Source: CBDCNH01 sp965219015 (GTDB lineage: Bacteria > Pseudomonadota > Alphaproteobacteria > Rhodobacterales > Rhodobacteraceae). From it: 64,000 nucleotides of DNA. The stretch is from the NCBI GenBank assembly GCA_965219015.1, contig CBDCNH010000017.1, forward strand, positions 62,001-126,000, in the 5' to 3' direction. The position numbers and the translations under genes are program-made. Positions 19,961 through 29,436 of the stretch are shown here, piece after piece. The notes beneath the pieces were generated by a model, which was not told the DNA's origin, made no database searches, and saw only the letters and a list, made by a program, of their open reading frames with translations. Position 1 is the first letter of the stretch, and each line of letters begins with the position of its first letter.

Positions 19961-22128
19961 ATGGCGGTGCCTCTCCAGCTTCGCGGCCTCGGCCAGCCCG
20001 GCGTGCTCGACGCGGTCCACTGGGCCTCCCGCGACAAGCTGCGGTTCCGCCTGACCTTCGGGACGGGCACGCCCGAGGACGTGCGGGCGGAGCCGGTGGC
20101 GGGCGCGGACCGCGTCACGACGGTCCGGGCCGCCTTCGGCGGGCTCATCGTCGAGGGCGAGGCCGACGTGCCGGGGCATGTGACGCTGGCGCTGCGCGCA
20201 GGACCGCTGGCCTGCGCCACGCAGCCCGCCGAGCCGGGACTGCTCGCGGGCCGGGACGTGGCGGTGCTCTTCGCCGCGGACGCGCCCGCCGAGGCCGTCG
20301 CCGCGTGGCTCGCGTATCATGCGCGCCACCACGGCCTCGGCGGCGCGGTGATCGTCGGCCCCGCCCGGCTGGCGGACGCGCTCGGGCCGACGTCGCTCGC
20401 CCTCGTGCTCCTCGTGCCGTCGCACCCGCTCGGCCAGCCCGGCCAGCCTGCCGCGAGCGACCTCGGCCACGCCCCGGGCGCGCCCGGCCGCCCGCCGCCC
20501 GGTCCGCCCGACCCGTGGCGCGCGCCCCTCGGCGCGCCGCTGGTCGTCGAGGCGATCCGGCGGCGGTTCCTCGTCGAGGCCGCGGGCGTGCTCGCCGCCG
20601 ACGTGTCGGACTACGTGCTCCCCGGCGACCGCACCGTCTTCGACGCCGCACGCGACGCGCCGCCCGGGGTCCGCCTCGCGGGCCGCCTGGCCTATCCGTG
20701 GCGCGTCCGCGCGGGCCTCGCAGCCGCGATCGGCGATCACGTCTGCACCGCTTTCGACCGCGACGACCGCCTCTCCGGCTGGTGCGTGGTGCCTGCCCGC
20801 CTGCCGCCGCGCGCGCTTCTCGGACCGGGCCGCGTGCTCGGCGCGCAGCTCGGCACGCCGGTGCCGTTCGTCCGCGCGATGGCCCTGCGCCACCCCGGCC
20901 ATCCCGTCGCAGCCCTGGTCCCGAAGGCGAGCCTCGTCGCCGACCCGGCCTCGTGGCGCTGGCGGGTCGGCTCGGCGCCAAGCCGGTCCTGCCGCCCGCG
21001 CGGCGCGTCGCGGCGCCCGCCTCCGAGCGCACGGTCATCGTCACGACGATGAAGAACGAGGGGCCGTTCATCCTCGAATGGCTGGCCTGGCACCGCGCCA
21101 TCGGCGTCGACGACGTGCTCGTCTACACCAACGACTGCACCGACGGCACCGACGCGCTCCTCGACGTGCTGGCCTCCCGCGGGCTCGTCACGCACCGCGC
21201 GAACCCGTTCCGCGGCACCGGCCTCAAGCCCCAGCACGCGGCGCTGCGGGCCGCCGAGACGGAAGCGGTGGTCCGCGGCGCAGGCTGGATCGTGGCGATG
21301 GACGTGGACGAGTTCATCACCGTCCACACCGGGGCCGGCCGCCTCGCGGACCTTCACGCCGCGGTGCCGGACGCCACGATGGTGGCGCTGACCTGGCGGC
21401 TCTTCGGCAGCGCCGACGTCCACGCCTATGCCGACCGCTTCGTGACCGAGCAGTTCACCCGCTGCGCCCCCGAGGCGACGCGGAAGCCGCATCAGGCCTG
21501 GGGCATCAAGACGCTCTTCCGCAACGACGGCAGCTTCGCCAAGCTCGGCGTGCATCGGCCAAAGGGGCTGGCGCCGGAGCGCGCGGGCGCGGTCGCCTGG
21601 GTCAACGGCTCGGGCGCGCCGATGCCGCAGGAGATGCTCCGCACCGGCTGGCGCTCGACGGCCGCCACCGTCGGCTACGGCCTCGTCTCGCTCAACCACT
21701 ACGCGGTGCGCTCGGCGGAGAGCTTCCTCGTCAAGCGCGACCGCGGCCGGGTCAACCACGTCGACCGCGACCAGGGGCTCGCCTACTGGTTCCGCATGAA
21801 CCTCAACGCCGCCGAGGATGCCCGCATGGCCGCGCGCCGGCCGATGCTCGACGAAGCCCATGCCGCCCTGATCGCCGACCCCGCCATCGCCGCCGCGCAC
21901 GCCGCCTGTGTCGCGGCGCACCGCGCGCGCATCGCGGAGCTCCGCGCCGAAGCCGCCCCGGCCGCGTTCTACGCCGAGATCACCGCCCCGCGGATGGAGC
22001 GCCTCTGCCGGATGCAGCACCATTTCGGCGGCGCGGTGTTCCTCGCGGGCCCGGGCGCGATCCCTTCCGGCGTCGGGCTCGATCCCGTGCCGGAGGACTG
22101 GTTCTTCACGCTCGACGCGCGCCCGTGA
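19961..22128 (+). CDS. Glycosyltransferase family 2 protein with N-terminal extension, broken by a one-base frameshift
   Basis: The start is MAVPLQLRGLGQPGVLDAVHW (19961). An N-terminal domain of about 320 residues, of unknown function, precedes a Glyco_tranf_2_4-type domain: TIVTTMKNEGPFILEWLAWHR-like start, VLVYTNDCTDGTDALLD, VAMDVDEFITVHTG and ALTWRLFGS. The two parts are in different frames. At 20944-20946 CCC should be CCCC, which would join SLVAD to PGLVALAGRLGAKPVLPP. The repaired length is about 722 residues. The protein overlaps the next glycosyltransferase gene by GTGA. The likely role is in surface polysaccharide synthesis. Confidence 0.8.
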
Positions 22129-23147
22129 CGCGCTTCCTCGCCGTGCTCACCGTCCGCAACGAGGGGGCGTTCCTCCTCGACTGGGTGGCGCACCACCGCG
22201 CGGCGGGCATCACCGACATCCTTGCGCTGTCGAACGATTGCACGGACGGGACCGACGCGATCCTCGACCGGCTCGCGGCGATGGGGGTCTGCGCCCACGT
22301 GCCGAACCCCGGCCCGCACCCACAGGGCGCGCACTGGGCGGCCCTGAAGCGCGCGGACCCGCATCCGCTGGTGGCCGCCGCCGACTGGATCCTGGCGCTC
22401 GACATCGACGAGTTCGTCAACGTCCATGTCGGCGACCGCACGCTCGGCGCCCTGGTGGCGGCGCTGCCCGAGGCGACCGCGATCGCGCTGACCTGGCGGC
22501 TCTTCGGCAACGCGGGCGTCGTGCGCTACGCCGACACGGGCGTGCCCGCGACGTTCACCCGCGCCGCGCCGCGCCGCATCCTGTGGCCCTGGCGCGCGTC
22601 GATGTTCAAGACGCTGTTCCGCGCCGACGGCACCTACGCCCGCCTCGGCATCCACCGCCCCCGCGCGCCGGCCGGGATCGAGCGCGCGCGCTGGTTCGAC
22701 GGCAGCGGCCGCCCGCTGCCCGAGAGCTACGCCACGCGGCGCATCTTCACCCCGCCGGGCGAGGACTGCCACGGCCTCGTGCAGCTCAACCACTACCCCT
22801 TGGGCGCGATGGAGAGCTTCGTGCTGAAGCAGGACCGCGGCCGCGCCAACCGCGATGCGGGCGCGGGCGCGCTCGCCTACTGGGCGGAGCGCAACTTCGC
22901 CACGGACGCGGACACCACCATCGCCGCCCTCGCTCCGCGGGCCGCCGCGATGCGCGCCGAACTCACCGCCGACCCCGCCCTCGCGCGCCTCCACGCCGCC
23001 GCCGTCGCCTGGCGCCACGCCCGCGCGGCGGCGCTCCTCCGCGAGGACCGCTGGCGCGACCTCATGGGGTGCCTGATGCTGCTCCCTCCGTCCGAGCCCC
23101 TCGGCCGCGCGGCGGTGGCAGGCCTCGTCGGGGCGGCGTCACCGTAG
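22125..23147 (+). CDS. Glycosyltransferase family 2 protein
   Basis: The 340 residues start at GTG 22125, inside the stop of the preceding glycosyltransferase (GTGA). The motifs parallel those of its neighbour: VLTVRNEGAFLLDWVAHHRAA, ALSNDCTDGTDAILDRL, ALDIDEFVNVHVG and ALTWRLFGN. The ND-C-T-D-G-T-D and D-x-D-E-F patterns are those of Glyco_tranf_2_4 enzymes. It is a single-domain paralogue of the C-terminal half of the upstream gene, so the pair probably arose by duplication and acts on the same glycan. Acceptor and donor are unknown. Confidence 0.85.
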   Translation: MTRFLAVLTVRNEGAFLLDWVAHHRAAGITDILALSNDCTDGTDAILDRLAAMGVCAHVPNPGPHPQGAHWAALKRADPHPLVAAADWILALDIDEFVNVHVGDRTLGALVAALPEATAIALTWRLFGNAGVVRYADTGVPATFTRAAPRRILWPWRASMFKTLFRADGTYARLGIHRPRAPAGIERARWFDGSGRPLPESYATRRIFTPPGEDCHGLVQLNHYPLGAMESFVLKQDRGRANRDAGAGALAYWAERNFATDADTTIAALAPRAAAMRAELTADPALARLHAAAVAWRHARAAALLREDRWRDLMGCLMLLPPSEPLGRAAVAGLVGAASP

Positions 23148-23299
23148 GTTTGGCCGCGCGGGCCCGCTGCGGCACCACCGCGCTGGCCGCGACGCGGCGA
23201 CGGCGCGCGAAGCGGCGGCGGGGTCCTGCCGGCTCGGCCCGAAAAAGCCCTGCCGCGGATGATGGAGCCCGACGGCGATCGGCACGCCTGGGCCTGCGC

Positions 23300-24646
23300 C
23301 TAGCCGACGACGGCCCGCCAGCGTTCGGCATAGACGCGCAGCGCCTCGCGCCGCGCGACGGACCGTGGCTCCGGCGGCTCCGGCTCCGGCGCCGCGATCC
23401 CGGTCAAGAGCGCCGCGCCGACGGCGGTGCCGGTGGTGCCCCGCGCGGCGCCGGTCGCGAGGCCCGAGGCGACCTCGAGCATGTCGAGATAGAGCCCGTT
23501 CGCGGCGAGAGGCCCCTCGACGATGACCGGTCCCGCGGCGCCGACGAGCGCCAGGCAGGTCGCGGTCATCAGCGCGAGATAGAGCGACGCCGCGGCGGCG
23601 ATCTCGGCGGGCGCGAGGCGCGCGGCGTCGTGGCTCCAGCCGGGCGCCCTGCCGGGGAACGGCCCGGAGGTCGGCTCGAAGGAGGGCCAGAGCATCACCG
23701 GCCCGTCGAGGACCGCGGCCGTGGCGGCGTCGGTGACGCGGGCGGGCTCCGGCCCCGCGATCAGACCGAACTCGCGCCCGCCCATGAAACGCGCCGAGGG
23801 CACGGGACCGCCCAGCGCGTCGACGTTGACGAGCGTGTCCCGCGCGGGATCGAGAGCCGCGCTCCCGCCGACCGCCATCGCGATCACCCAGGTGCCGGTC
23901 GAGACCACGGTGAAGGGCGCCGGACGCGCAAGGAGATGCGGATAGAGCGAGGCGTTGGAATCGTGCAGCCCCGCGAACACCGGCGTGCCCGGCGCGAGCC
24001 CCGCGGCCGCCGCGATCGCGGGCAGCACCGGGCCGAGGCAGGCGTCCGCCCGCGTCAGCGGCGCCATCCGTCCCGCGAGCCCGAGCCGGCGCACCAGCGC
24101 GGAGAAGGTGCCCGCGCCGGGGGTCCACAGATCGGTATGCGCGCCGAGCGACGTGACCTCGGTGCGCCAGACGCCCGTGAGCCGCCCCGCCCAGTACTGC
24201 GGATAGGTCACGACCGCTGCCAGCGCCGCGTCGAGCGACGGGTCGCGCGCGAGCTGCCAATGGAGCTGCGCGCCGAGATTGAGCCCGCGCGGCAGACGCG
24301 GCGAGCCGGTCTCCGCGAAGGGCGGGCGCAGCGCATCATAGGCCGCCGCCATCCCGTCCGGCCCGTCGTGCTCGTAGTCGAGGACCGGCGCCGCCAGCGT
24401 CCGGTCCGCCGCCAGCAGCGCGGCCGCGGCCCCGTGCGCGGCGACGGCGATGGCATCGGGGCGAAGCTCGCGCAGCCCCTCGAGCACGAACTCCCAGATG
24501 CCCTCGATGTCGTAGTGCGGATAGGGAGGACCGGGCCGCACCCGGTTCGGCATGCCGAGCACGCGGGTCTCCGCGAGCGTCGCCGCATCGACCAGCACCA
24601 GCTTCACGTTCGACTTGCCCACGTCGAGCACGCCGACGTGCCTCAC
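23300..24646 (-). CDS. rhaK: FGGY-family carbohydrate kinase, probable rhamnulokinase (RhaK-like)
   Basis: The protein has 448 residues with a GTG start overlapping the permease stop (GTGA). The phosphate-binding start VGVLDVGKSNVKLVLVDAA, the DYEHDG segment, FAGLHDSNASLYPHL, STGTWVIAMA and GTTGTAVGAALLTGI are FGGY kinase features. Its place as last gene of a rhamnose-type importer operon supports phosphorylation of L-rhamnulose. The isomerase and aldolase are encoded divergently at 29.4-32.8 kb, completing the pathway. The alternatives fuculokinase or xylulokinase are less likely in this context. Confidence 0.82.
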   Translation of the reverse strand: MRHVGVLDVGKSNVKLVLVDAATLAETRVLGMPNRVRPGPPYPHYDIEGIWEFVLEGLRELRPDAIAVAAHGAAAALLAADRTLAAPVLDYEHDGPDGMAAAYDALRPPFAETGSPRLPRGLNLGAQLHWQLARDPSLDAALAAVVTYPQYWAGRLTGVWRTEVTSLGAHTDLWTPGAGTFSALVRRLGLAGRMAPLTRADACLGPVLPAIAAAAGLAPGTPVFAGLHDSNASLYPHLLARPAPFTVVSTGTWVIAMAVGGSAALDPARDTLVNVDALGGPVPSARFMGGREFGLIAGPEPARVTDAATAAVLDGPVMLWPSFEPTSGPFPGRAPGWSHDAARLAPAEIAAAASLYLALMTATCLALVGAAGPVIVEGPLAANGLYLDMLEVASGLATGAARGTTGTAVGAALLTGIAAPEPEPPEPRSVARREALRVYAERWRAVVG

Positions 24647-25632
24647 CGGCCGCCCCGCCGCCCGAGCCGCCCGATCACCAGCGGTGCCGCGATGGAGACG
24701 ATGAGGAGCACGCCGAGGAGCACGGTGATGACGATGCCCGGCACGTTGAGGAGCGAGAGCCCGAACGTGGCGAAGCCGAGCACGAACACCGAGAGCACGA
24801 CGCCGGGAACGGACCCCGCACCCCCCGCGATGGCGACGCCGCCGAAGATCACCATGGTGATGACATCGAGCTCCCAGCCCTGCGCCGCGTTCGGCCGCAC
24901 CACTCCGAAGCGGGCGGCAAGGAGCGTCCCCGCGAGCCCCGACGCGAGCCCCGAGGCCGCGAAGAGCCAGAACCGCGTCCGGCCCACCTCGATGCCCGAG
25001 AAGAGCGCCGCGGTCGGATTGGCGCCGATGGCGTAGAGCCGGCGCCCGGCGGCGGTCCGGTGGAGGAACACGCCTGTGCCCAGCGCGAGGACCACGAAGA
25101 GCGCGAACGACAGGGGCAGCGGCGGCCAGTCGACGAGGTAGCTCTGTCCGAGCGCGGTGAACGCCGGCGGGAACGTCGTCAGCGCGCGGTCGCCGAGCGT
25201 GACCTGCGCCAGCCCGCGGAAGAGCGACATGGTGCCGATGGTGACGACGATCGAGGGCACGCCGATCCGCGTCACCAGAAGCCCGTTGATGGCGCCGCAA
25301 CCGAGCCCGACGGCGAGCCCCGCCAGCACCAGCACGGGGGCCCCGAACCCCTGCCCCGCCGCGAGCCCGACCACCAGCGCCGCGAGCGCCGCGATGGCGC
25401 CGACCGAGAGGTCGATCTCCCGCGTCAGGATCAGGAGCGCCATCGGCAGCGCGATGATGGCCTTCTCGGAGAAGTTGTAGGTCGCGTCGGCGAGGTTGTA
25501 GACGTCGAGGAAATAGGGCGTGGCCGCCGCGTTGAGCACGAACACCGCGACGAGCAGCGCGCCGAGGATCACGTCCCAGGTCAGCAGCAGGCCGGCGAGC
25601 CGGCGCGGCGCGCGGTCGGGGATCGTGCTCAT
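24643..25632 (-). CDS. rhaQ: Rhamnose-type ABC transporter permease
   Basis: The 329 residues carry about eight to ten hydrophobic segments and BPD_transp_2 signatures: PMALLILTREIDLSVGAIAAL, NGLLVTRIGVPSIVVTIGTMSLFRG, YAIGANPTAALFSGI and GGVAIAGGAGSVPGVVLSVFVLG. It forms the inner-membrane channel with the adjacent permease. The ATG overlaps the stop of the upstream permease (ATGA) and the stop overlaps the kinase start. Which of the two permeases matches RhaP or RhaQ is assigned by order only. Confidence 0.85.
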   Translation of the reverse strand: MSTIPDRAPRRLAGLLLTWDVILGALLVAVFVLNAAATPYFLDVYNLADATYNFSEKAIIALPMALLILTREIDLSVGAIAALAALVVGLAAGQGFGAPVLVLAGLAVGLGCGAINGLLVTRIGVPSIVVTIGTMSLFRGLAQVTLGDRALTTFPPAFTALGQSYLVDWPPLPLSFALFVVLALGTGVFLHRTAAGRRLYAIGANPTAALFSGIEVGRTRFWLFAASGLASGLAGTLLAARFGVVRPNAAQGWELDVITMVIFGGVAIAGGAGSVPGVVLSVFVLGFATFGLSLLNVPGIVITVLLGVLLIVSIAAPLVIGRLGRRGGR

Positions 25633-26609
25633 CCGGGGCGCCGCGCTTCCGGCAGGATCAGCTTGCCGCCGCGCGCCTCCGCCCGTGCGTTGAGCACCAC
25701 CGCCAGCAGGATCACCGCCCCCGCGACCGCCGTCTGCCAGAACGGCGAGACCTGCATCGTCGGCAGCGCGTTGGCCACCACGCCGAGGAAGAGCGCACCG
25801 AGGAGAGCCCCCGGCACCGTCCCCACGCCGCCGCCGATGGAGACGCCGCCGATCACGCAGGCGGCGATGACGGTGAGCTCGTAGCCGAGCGCCACTTCCG
25901 AATAGGCGACCCCGTAGCGCGCCACCCAGAGATAGCCGCACATGCCCGCGATCATGCCCGATGCCACGTAGACGAGGACCTCCAGCCGCTCCAGCGCGAC
26001 GCCGCAGTAGCGCGCCGCGACCGGGTTGCCGCCGATCGCGTAGAGCGCGCGCCCGGTGCGCGTGCGGGTGAGGAACACGTGGCCCGCGACGGCGACGACG
26101 GCGGCCACCCAGACCGGGGAGGCGAGCCCGAGGACCGATACCCGCGCGAACGCCTGGAAACTCCGGCCCATTTCGGAGGCGTTGACCTGGTCGCCGCCGC
26201 CGATCACCACGATCATGCCGCGGTAGATCGCGAGCGCGCCGAGCGACACCACGATGGGCGGGATGCGGAGCCCGCCCACGAGCCCGCCGATGACGAGCCC
26301 GAGCGCCGCGCCGATGAGCGCCGCGAGCCCGAGGTAGACCGGCCCCGGCAGGTCCGGCCCGTACTGGCCCGCGAGCGCCACCAGCATCCCCGTCAGCGCG
26401 AGGTTCGCCGCCACCGAGAGGTCGATGCCGCGCGTGAGGAGCACCAGCGTCTGCCCCACCGCGAGCATGAAGAGAAAGCCCGTGTCGTTGAGCACGCCGC
26501 GCAGGCTTCCCGGCCGCGCGAAGGCCGGCGCGTAGAGCGCGACGCCCGCCACCATGCCCGCGATCAGGAGCGCCAGCGCCGCTTCCCGGTGCCGCAGCAC
26601 CGAGGTCAC
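25629..26609 (-). CDS. rhaP: Rhamnose-type ABC transporter permease
   Basis: This is the second inner-membrane permease, 326 residues from GTG 26609 (MTSVLRHREAALALLIAGMV). Signatures are VGQTLVLLTRGIDLSVAANLALTG, GGLRIPPIVVSLGALAIYRG, YAIGGNPVAARYCGV and GGVSIGGGVGTVPGALLGALFLG. No ATG sits at a suitable place. The frame is open further upstream, but the sequence there is Arg-rich and not membrane-like. About 97 bases separate it from the ATPase gene, an unusually loose junction for this operon. Confidence 0.85.
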   Translation of the reverse strand: MTSVLRHREAALALLIAGMVAGVALYAPAFARPGSLRGVLNDTGFLFMLAVGQTLVLLTRGIDLSVAANLALTGMLVALAGQYGPDLPGPVYLGLAALIGAALGLVIGGLVGGLRIPPIVVSLGALAIYRGMIVVIGGGDQVNASEMGRSFQAFARVSVLGLASPVWVAAVVAVAGHVFLTRTRTGRALYAIGGNPVAARYCGVALERLEVLVYVASGMIAGMCGYLWVARYGVAYSEVALGYELTVIAACVIGGVSIGGGVGTVPGALLGALFLGVVANALPTMQVSPFWQTAVAGAVILLAVVLNARAEARGGKLILPEARRPG

Positions 26610-26706
26610 GCGCGCCCTCCGGCGCCACAGCGTTCGGCACCGGGCCTCGCCGGCCCCGCGGTGACGTCGCGGCGAGGTGCGCCGCCGCGGTGGGCCGGCG
26701 CCCGGC

Positions 26707-28206
26707 TCATGCCGCCGTCGCGCCCGTGGCCGCACCCGTAGCCGCCGCCACGATGGCCTCGGCACTCCAGCGCCCGCGGTCGAACCGCGCCACGATGCGG
26801 CCCTCGTGCATCACCACGAGCCGGTCCGCGAGCCCCATCGCCTCGGGGAGCTCCGACGTGACGAGGATCACCGCGAGCCCCTCCTCGGCCAGCTCGCCGA
26901 TGAAGTCGTGGACCGCCGCCTTCGAGCCCACGTCGATGCCCTTGGTGGGCTCGTCGAGGATCACCACGCGGGGCCGGGTCGCGAGCCATTTCGCGATCAC
27001 CACCTTTTGCTGGTTGCCGCCCGAGAGCGTGCCCACCGGCGTCTCCCAGCTCGCCGCCCGGACGTCGAGCCGCTCGCCGAGCGCCCGCGTCTCGGCGCGC
27101 TCCGACCGCGCCGACAGGAACCATCCCCGCACATGCGCGCCGAGCGAGGCGAGCGTCACGTTCTCGCGGATGCCGAGCCCGAGCGCCGCACCCTGGTGCT
27201 GGCGATCCTCGGGCACGTAGGCGAGCCCCGCCCGGATCGCGTCGGCCGGCCGGGCGATCCGCACCGGCATGCCCTCCCGGCGCACCGTGCCGCGCGTCGG
27301 CCGGGTGAGCCCGAAGAGGCACTGCATCGCTTCCGACCGCCCGGCGCCGACGAGCCCGTAGAACCCCAGGATCTCGCCGCGCCGCACGTCGAAGTCGAGG
27401 TCCGCGAACTCGGTCGCGTTCGTGAGCCCCTCGACCTCCAGCACCACCTCGCCGAGCGCGATGGCGCGCTTCGGGAACACCTGGTCGACCGGGCGGCCGA
27501 CCATCAGGCGCACGAGCTCGGGCTCGGTCACCTCCGCCGTCCGTCCCGCCCCGGCGAGGCAGCCGTCGCGCAGGCACACCCAGGCGTCCGAGATGCGGAA
27601 GATCTCGTCGAACTTGTGGCTGATGAAGAGGATCGCCCGGCCCTCGGCGCGGAGCCGCTCGACGAGCCCGAAGAGCTCGCCGATCTCGTGCCGCGACAGC
27701 GCCGCGGTCGGCTCGTCCATGATGACCACGCGCGCGTCGTGGCTGAGCGCGCGGGCGACCTCGACCATGTGCTTCTGCGCCACCGAGAGGCGCTTCAGCG
27801 GCGTCGCGGCGTCGAACCCGGCGTCGATGCGCGCGAGGAGCGCCTCGGTGGCGGCGCGCATCGCCGCGCGGTCGATGAGCCGCCCGCCCGGCATGTGCCC
27901 CATGAACACGTTCTCGGCGACGGAGAGCTCGTCGAACATCACCGTCTCCTGGTGGATCGCGGCGATCCCCGCCCCCCAGGCATCGCGCGGCGAGGCGAAC
28001 GCGACGCGGCGACCGTCCACCTCGATATGCCCCGCATCGGGCGCGTAGAGCCCCGTGAGGCACTTCACGATCGTCGACTTCCCCGCCCCGTTCTCGCCGA
28101 CGAGCGCCGTGACCGAGCCCGCCCCGAGCTCGAACGACACGCGGTCGAGCGCCGTCACGCCCGGAAAGCGCTTGGTGATGTCGGTGACGGACAGGGCTGC
28201 GGGCAT
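26707..28206 (-). CDS. rhaT: Rhamnose-type ABC transporter ATP-binding protein (two ABC domains)
   Basis: The protein has 499 residues with tandem ABC domains. The first has Walker A GENGAGKST (about residue 38), signature LSVAQKHMVEVARAL and Walker B VVIMDEPTAAL. The second has the usual altered Walker A GLVGAGRSEAM, signature LSGGNQQKVVIAKWL and VVILDEPTKGIDVGSK. This is the monosaccharide importer (RbsA/RhaT) type, which energises the two downstream permeases. The ATG at 28206 gives MPAALSVTDITKRFPGVTAL. A GTG nine bases upstream (28215) is an alternative start. Confidence 0.9.
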   Translation of the reverse strand: MPAALSVTDITKRFPGVTALDRVSFELGAGSVTALVGENGAGKSTIVKCLTGLYAPDAGHIEVDGRRVAFASPRDAWGAGIAAIHQETVMFDELSVAENVFMGHMPGGRLIDRAAMRAATEALLARIDAGFDAATPLKRLSVAQKHMVEVARALSHDARVVIMDEPTAALSRHEIGELFGLVERLRAEGRAILFISHKFDEIFRISDAWVCLRDGCLAGAGRTAEVTEPELVRLMVGRPVDQVFPKRAIALGEVVLEVEGLTNATEFADLDFDVRRGEILGFYGLVGAGRSEAMQCLFGLTRPTRGTVRREGMPVRIARPADAIRAGLAYVPEDRQHQGAALGLGIRENVTLASLGAHVRGWFLSARSERAETRALGERLDVRAASWETPVGTLSGGNQQKVVIAKWLATRPRVVILDEPTKGIDVGSKAAVHDFIGELAEEGLAVILVTSELPEAMGLADRLVVMHEGRIVARFDRGRWSAEAIVAAATGAATGATAA

Positions 28207-28246
28207 GGGAGACACGCGGCGGGCCTTGGGGCCCCGCCGCAGCCGA

Positions 28247-29263
28247 TCAGAAGATCTTGGCGTATTCGGCGACGTTCGACTTGTCGAACACGAACGGCTC
28301 GCCCATCACCGCCTCGCCGTCGGGCCCGACCGTGGTGTCGCCCTTCTTGCCCATCGAGAGCGTGGCGCCCTCGTCGGTGGCGCTGCCGCCGAGGATGTCG
28401 GCCATGATCATCGTCGCCGAGTAGCCGTACTCGACCGGGTTCCAGATCGCGAAGCTCTCGCAGGCCCCGGCGTTCACCGCCGCGAGCATCTCCGACGGCA
28501 GCCCGAGCCCGGTGATGTAGACCTTCCCCGCGAGCCCGCCGTCCATGATCGCCTTCGCGCCGGCGCGGATGCCGATGGTGGTCGGCGAGATCACGCCCCT
28601 GAGGTTCGGGTAGGCCTTCACGAGGCTCTGCATCTCGCGGTAGCTCTTGTCGTCCTGGTCGTCGCCGTAGACCGTCGCGACGAGCGGCATCTTGGCGTAC
28701 TTCGGGTCCTTCCATTCCTCCTTCATCGCGTCGATCCAGGAGTTCTGGTTCGTCATCGTCGAGGCCGCCGACAGGATCGCGACGTCGCCCTCGTAGTTCA
28801 GCGTCTCGCCGATCAGCTGCACCTGCTTGGCGCCGATGAGCGGCGTCGAGGACGCGGCGAGATGGACGATGCGGCCCGCGGGCGCGATGGCGCTGTCGAA
28901 GGACATCATCTTGATGCCGCGCTGCGCCGCCTTCTTGCCCACCGGCACCAGCGCGTCGGCGTCGTTGGCGGACACGATGATGCCGTCCACGCGCTGCGCG
29001 ATCAGCGCGTCGATGACCGCGATCTGGTCCTCGGGCGTGGGCTTCGTCGGCGCGGTGTAGATGATCTCCATGCCGCCGACCTCGCCCGCGGCCTCCTTGG
29101 CGCCGTTGGCGCAGGCGTCGAAGTAGCTGTTGCCGAGGTTCTTCACCACCATCGCCACCCGCCGGTCGGCGGCGAAGGCGCGGCGGCCGAGGAACGGCGT
29201 CGCGAGAGTGGCGGCACCCACCGTCAGCACGAGGCGGCGCGAGGGTTTCATCAGCTCGGTCAT
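28247..29263 (-). CDS. rhaS: Rhamnose-type ABC transporter periplasmic binding protein
   Basis: The 338 residues begin MTELMKPSRRLVLTVGAATLA and have an SRR-type, Tat-like signal peptide ending at GRRAFA-A. The mature part has the Peripla_BP_4 pattern VAMVVKNLGNSYFDACANGAKEAA, DALIAQRVDGIIVSANDADALVP and AVNAGACESFAIWNPVEYGY, as in RhaS of rhizobia. It is the first gene of the leftward operon, has a strong GGGGAGGAGA RBS, and is divergent from rhaD. Confidence 0.88.
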   Translation of the reverse strand: MTELMKPSRRLVLTVGAATLATPFLGRRAFAADRRVAMVVKNLGNSYFDACANGAKEAAGEVGGMEIIYTAPTKPTPEDQIAVIDALIAQRVDGIIVSANDADALVPVGKKAAQRGIKMMSFDSAIAPAGRIVHLAASSTPLIGAKQVQLIGETLNYEGDVAILSAASTMTNQNSWIDAMKEEWKDPKYAKMPLVATVYGDDQDDKSYREMQSLVKAYPNLRGVISPTTIGIRAGAKAIMDGGLAGKVYITGLGLPSEMLAAVNAGACESFAIWNPVEYGYSATMIMADILGGSATDEGATLSMGKKGDTTVGPDGEAVMGEPFVFDKSNVAEYAKIF

Positions 29264-29436
29264 GGTCGGGTCTCCTCCCCGGAAGCACGGGTCTTGCGTG
29301 GCCCGCCAAGCCCGAAGCCTATTGCAAGGCCCGCCCGGAGCAAGCGCGATTAACGTGCGAGCCGCCTCGTTTGCGGGCGTTGACCTCGCCCGCGCGCCCG
29401 CCCTACCGTCACCCCGGACGACCGGAGGACCTCCCG
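29264..29436. promoter_or_regulatory. Divergent promoter region between rhaS and rhaD
   Basis: This 173-base gap separates the importer/kinase operon from the catabolic operon, so co-regulation from here is likely. I see no strong palindrome. No regulator gene (a DeoR-type RhaR is the usual partner in rhizobia) lies in the cluster, so it must be encoded elsewhere. Confidence 0.5.

Noticed and set aside
17465..20902. An 1145-codon open frame on the minus strand
   Set aside because: The translation is low-complexity Arg/Pro/Ala with no motifs. It is a shadow of the 700-residue protein in the neighbouring frame.
17776..22128. A 1450-codon open frame on the plus strand
   Set aside because: Its first two thirds are Arg/Gly/Ala-rich antisense noise over the 17740-19842 gene. 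Only the last third (after about 20945) is a real glycosyltransferase, joined by the frameshift.
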